A DNA stretch of 64,000 bases from Gracilariopsis chorda (Eukaryota; Rhodophyta; Florideophyceae; Gracilariales; Gracilariaceae): contig NBIV01000010.1 of the NCBI GenBank assembly GCA_003194525.1, forward strand, positions 62,001 through 126,000. The letters are read 5' to 3'. How positions within the stretch are numbered: position 1 is the stretch's first letter; each line of letters starts with the position of its first letter. The position numbers and the translations under genes were made by a program. Below the pieces are notes generated by a model. That model was not told the origin of the DNA. It did no database searches and saw only the letters and a program-made list of their open reading frames with translations. Shown here piece after piece: positions 62,585-64,000 of this stretch.

Positions 62585-64000
62585 CCTTCTTCGTCAGCCT
62601 GGTCGTTCCCAGTGGTCATAGACTCTAAGAAAGATGGATCTCCAAGGTTTTATGTGGACTACCGAGAAGTCAATAGGGTCATGAAGGCCGGTCGCTGGCC
62701 GCCGCCTCCAATGGAGGAAATCTTTGACGACCTTGGCAGGTGTTGCGTGTTCACTACACTCGATCTGTTTCCTGGATACTGGCAAGTGAGAATGTCTGAA
62801 GAATCCAAAGAGATGACTACTTTTGTTTGCAGGTATGGAACTTTCATGTTCGAAGTCATGCCTTTTGGTCTAATGAATGCTCCCTCTACCTTTCAGCGGA
62901 TGATGGATTATGTTCGTAGAGATCTGCCGTTTGTGAGAGTCTATATTGATGACGTTGTTATATTCTCTAATAGCCTGGAAGAGCATACTGTTCATCTGAA
63001 AGTACTGCTGAAACGCATTAGTAAGCACGTCCTTAAGCTTAAGTTGTCAAAGTGTTTCTTTGCACTCCCGAGAATATCTCTTCTTGGACATGTCATTGAT
63101 TCCAGTGGAGTATCTTTGGACTATTCAAAGATTGAGAAGATACAGGACGCCCCAATCCCCAGAACTACGACAGAGCTAAGGTCATTTCTGGGATTGGCAG
63201 GGTCCTATCGCCGATTCATCAGAGGCTTTGCAGAGACATCTTCAGCTCTTCACAGTGCTACATCTGGGACCAGGACTCTGACATGTACCGATGAGATGCT
63301 TGATGCCTTTCACAGTTTGAAGAAGAAGCTGACAGAGCCCCCATTGTTATCGTTTCCAGACTGCGGGGAGCCTTTCATTGTGGAGACCGACGCTTCCAGT
63401 GTTTCCCTTGGCGCAGTGCTATCTCAGAAGAAACAGGATGGAAAGATTCACCCACTGCAATTTGCCAGTCGTACCATGACTGCAGCAGAGAAAAATTACT
63501 CTGCATGCGAAAGAGAAGCTTTGGCGGTCATATTTGCTCTTAAGAAGTTCAGGGTGTATCTTCTTTCGTCCGTTCCATTCAAGGTTATCACTGATCACAT
63601 GGCTCTGCGTTATGCATTCCAGAAGCGAGATATACATGGAAGCTTGGCACGCTGGCTCGATTTCCTGGCTGAATATGACTTCGAGATTGAGTACCGCGCA
63701 GGCAAGGATAATGGTGCTGCCGATTATCTCTCTAGGGTCGTTCATGGAAATGAAGTTGAAGTGCACGAAGACGAAGGGGATTTGGTTTGTATGGTCTCTG
63801 ACGCCCTACAGTTTTCTGGAATAGAACCGTACTATGCTAATATTGCTCGCTACCTTTCTGGGTTGCCTTCTGATGAGGAAGAGGCCTACATCCGTCAGGC
63901 GATCCGACGAAACGCTAAGCGGTTCCTTGTCTGGGAAGGGAAGCTCTTCAGAAGAATGGTGAATCACCTACGAGTTGTTCCGGACATCAAACTGAGACAA
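62585..64000 (+). CDS. Element D reverse transcriptase and RNase H, open to window end
   Basis: From 62585 one frame is open to the last base. RT motifs in order: SFPVVIDSKKDGSPRFYVDY, TTLDLFPGYWQV, MPFGLMNAPSTF and active site VYIDDVVIFSNS near 62940, then LLGHVIDSSG and FLGLAGSYRRFI. RNase H has ETDASSVSLGAVLSQ (D), ACEREALAVIFALKK (E) and VITDHMAL (D), with ADYLSR at its end. A linker and start of the integrase zinc region follow. All catalytic residues are present. The only faults seen in this copy are the TGA and the single frameshift upstream. Confidence 0.88.

Larger units (their letters stand above)
59474..64000 (+). mobile_element. Gypsy retrotransposon D, 5' part (runs off the window)
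   Basis: The best preserved retroelement in the window and a close relative of element B. Gag, protease, reverse transcriptase and RNase H are in Ty3/gypsy order; integrase should follow beyond 64000. The 5' LTR probably starts near 59474 (TGTAAGC...) and has a TATA-like ATAAAAGG at about 59662. Its right end is not fixed: TGGGCGCCGTTTC near 60221 is only a weak primer-binding candidate. Without the 3' LTR the borders cannot be confirmed. Confidence 0.8.

Noticed and set aside
1..64000. CRISPR arrays, bacterial operons, rRNA genes
   Set aside because: No regularly spaced repeats, no operon layout with ribosome-binding sites and no rRNA-like sequence were seen; all features are eukaryotic.

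Overview
This is nuclear DNA from a eukaryote with few introns and many transposons. Host-type genes are uninterrupted single frames, packed a few tens to hundreds of bases apart in one island (about 4.7-10.5 kb). The rest is mostly layered transposable elements in various states of decay. An ING-type PHD protein, a eukaryotic thymidylate kinase, a nucleotidyltransferase of the poly(A)/terminal-uridylyltransferase type, MOT1, ferlin and NB-ARC relics, Ty3/gypsy elements, PIF/Harbinger and Tnp2-type transposons all fit a red alga. My best guess is a florideophyte such as Chondrus, but nothing seen directly proves this.

Layout. 0.6-2.9 kb (-): decayed transposase-like gene. 4.7-10.5 kb: host island with an orphan gene (-), an ING-like gene (+), thymidylate kinase (-) and a nucleotidyltransferase (-). 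10.5-12.4 kb: non-coding, with a diverged duplication carrying CTG tracts. 12.4-22.7 kb: a Ty3/gypsy element (+, element B) whose gag is split by a later insertion, a chromodomain Ty3/gypsy element (-, element A, 12563-19041) with both LTRs. 24.0-25.9 kb: RNase H and integrase of a third gypsy element (C). 26.3-27.0 kb: one copy of a 0.7 kb repeat. 28.6-37.1 kb: a complete PIF/Harbinger transposon with matching terminal inverted repeats and TTA target duplication, holding an uninterrupted transposase, an accessory gene with one in-frame stop, and about 4 kb of a captured, dead MOT1 (BTAF1) gene. 37.4-38.2 kb: LINE RNase H relic. 39.3-43.3 kb (-): C-terminal part of a ferlin gene, broken. 43.3-46.7 kb (+): Tnp2-type transposase broken mainly by in-frame stops. 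46.7-58.4 kb: unassigned sequence with a 532 bp tandem duplication, a decayed second copy of the Harbinger accessory gene and an NB-ARC ATPase relic. 57.1 and 58.7-59.4 kb: further copies of the 0.7 kb repeat. 59.5-64.0 kb: gypsy element D, of the same family as B and much better preserved, running off the window.

The four island genes are probably the only functional host genes; they act in chromatin reading, dTTP supply and RNA 3'-end tailing. The most unusual items are an intact 162-codon zinc-finger ORF inside the otherwise wrecked chromodomain element, the MOT1 sequence carried inside a structurally complete Harbinger transposon, and the tendency of element ORFs here to be broken by single in-frame stops instead of frameshifts.
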